Shown here: positions 4,599-5,336 of the stretch, in pieces
How the letters are laid out: each line of letters begins with the position of its first letter
Numbering within the stretch: position 1 is the stretch's first letter
DNA from: Phycisphaerae bacterium
GTDB taxonomy: Bacteria > Planctomycetota > Phycisphaerae > Phycisphaerales > SM1A02
Assembly (NCBI GenBank): GCA_018663565.1
Contig: JABJQE010000230.1
Span: 1 to 5,336 of the forward strand
Direction: 5' to 3'
DNA length: 5,336 nucleotides
Notes under the pieces: generated by a model
What the model was told of the DNA's origin: nothing
Database searches by the model: none
Seen by the model: the letters and a program-made list of their open reading frames with translations, nothing else
Position numbers and translations under genes: made by a program

Positions 4599-5336
4599 TT
4601 AGCGATTGACTTCTGCTCGCAGGGGATCGAGAAGGGCTCCCCAAGGTTTGTGTCGTCCGACTGAGGACGTGTAGATCGGCTTGCGAACCTGGTCACTGCT
4701 GAGGGTGAGGACTGTCCGTCCTGTTTCCCAGAAGCGTTGGCACCGCTCATCAAACGGCAGATCGCAGAACTCGAGGAGCCGGCGTATTTGACCTTCGAGG
4801 TCATCGACGAGAGCCTCGTAGCTTACCTCTAGGATTGGATAGTCCAGAACTACGTCCCAATGAGCCATGAGATCTTGCGCATATCGCCAGGTCGCTCCGA
4901 TTGCAGCGAGGTCTGACGCGTATGCATTGGTGCCGGGCGGTAGTTTTTGGGTCCAAATCGAAAGGCCAAGATCCAGTGGATCTCTGGTGCAATGAATGAT
5001 GCGAGCGTTTGGGAAGAGGAGCGAGATGAGCCCTGCGTGTACGAAGTTCCCAAGTTGCTTATCGACAACTCTGGACCCTTCCGGCGCCCGGGCAGTCAGG
5101 TCTGCGAGATACGCATCGGCAATGCTTGTGAGCCCTTGCTCATTGACCTCTTGTAATAATTCGTGCCATGGGAGTTTCATCCCGAGCATGGACGACATGC
5201 CAACAACAAGTTCAGCGAGCGTCTCTATTTCGCCTACACCGGTGGCATCCGGATGCGCATCGATTATTTGTTCGACGAGCGTGGACCCGCATCGAGGGAG
5301 GCCGACCACAAAGATAGGGCGATCGCTCGAGCAATC
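4599..5336 (-). CDS. PAPS-dependent sulfotransferase family protein, N-terminus beyond the window
   Basis: The frame is open from the right edge to TAA at 4601..4599, giving 245 visible C-terminal residues. It begins 'DCSSDRPIFVVGLPRCGSTL': the beta-strand and 5'-phosphosulfate-binding loop (residues 14-20, usually PRSGTTL). Then come 'AHPDATGVGEIETL', 'VVDKQLGNF' and the 3'-phosphate-binding region 'FPNARIIHCTRDPLDLGLS' with Arg118 and Ser126. The end, 'SSVGRHKPWGALLDPL', is the usual C-terminus of TPR-linked bacterial sulfotransferases (Sulfotransfer_3-type). These transfer sulfate from PAPS to a hydroxyl or amine; the acceptor here is unknown. A GTG at 5309 is not the true start, because it lies inside the strand leading to the binding loop and the family match continues upstream to the edge. 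Full-length relatives often carry N-terminal TPR repeats, not visible here. Loop residues Cys16 and Ser18 depart from the common Ser and Thr. Confidence 0.88.
   Translation of the reverse strand, partial: DCSSDRPIFVVGLPRCGSTLVEQIIDAHPDATGVGEIETLAELVVGMSSMLGMKLPWHELLQEVNEQGLTSIADAYLADLTARAPEGSRVVDKQLGNFVHAGLISLLFPNARIIHCTRDPLDLGLSIWTQKLPPGTNAYASDLAAIGATWRYAQDLMAHWDVVLDYPILEVSYEALVDDLEGQIRRLLEFCDLPFDERCQRFWETGRTVLTLSSDQVRKPIYTSSVGRHKPWGALLDPLRAEVNR

Overview
The window looks like chromosomal DNA from a planctomycete, most likely of the Phycisphaerae type. This is inferred from two exported proteins that end in a PAPG, short hydrophobic segment, Arg5 sorting signal ("AGLAGRRRRR" style), an enlarged MiaB with lineage-specific insertions, and weak or variable Shine-Dalgarno use. 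No rRNA or other phylogenetic marker is present, so the assignment is tentative.

Layout. (1) At the left edge, the minus strand carries the N-terminal 101 codons of an FtsW/RodA/SpoVE (SEDS) membrane protein, cut off by the window edge. (2) It is divergent, across 67 bp, from a complete plus-strand miaB (tRNA ms2i6A37 methylthiotransferase). (3) A 441-bp gap follows. It holds a dubious Cys-rich 55-residue ORF just behind miaB, a 16-bp palindrome and several hairpins. (4) Two plus-strand paralogous genes, about half identical in protein, encode exported PEP-CTERM-like proteins of 228 and 225 residues. Each has its own leader hairpin, ribosome binding site and strong downstream hairpin terminator, so they look like two single-gene transcription units. 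The 613-bp gap between them holds three hairpins, a spaced imperfect direct repeat flanking one of them, a G-quadruplex motif and a candidate promoter. (5) At the right edge, a minus-strand PAPS-dependent sulfotransferase, lacking its N-terminus because of the window edge, converges on the second paralogue across a UUCG-capped terminator that could work in both directions.

How the genes relate. The SEDS gene and miaB are housekeeping genes (cell wall synthesis and tRNA modification). The paralogous pair are probably surface or secreted proteins of unknown function, anchored or processed by an exosortase-type system that is not in this window. The sulfotransferase could modify a surface glycan or a small metabolite, but nothing ties it to the paralogues except adjacency. 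The most distinctive content is the tandem family of sorting-signal proteins and its structured intergenic DNA.
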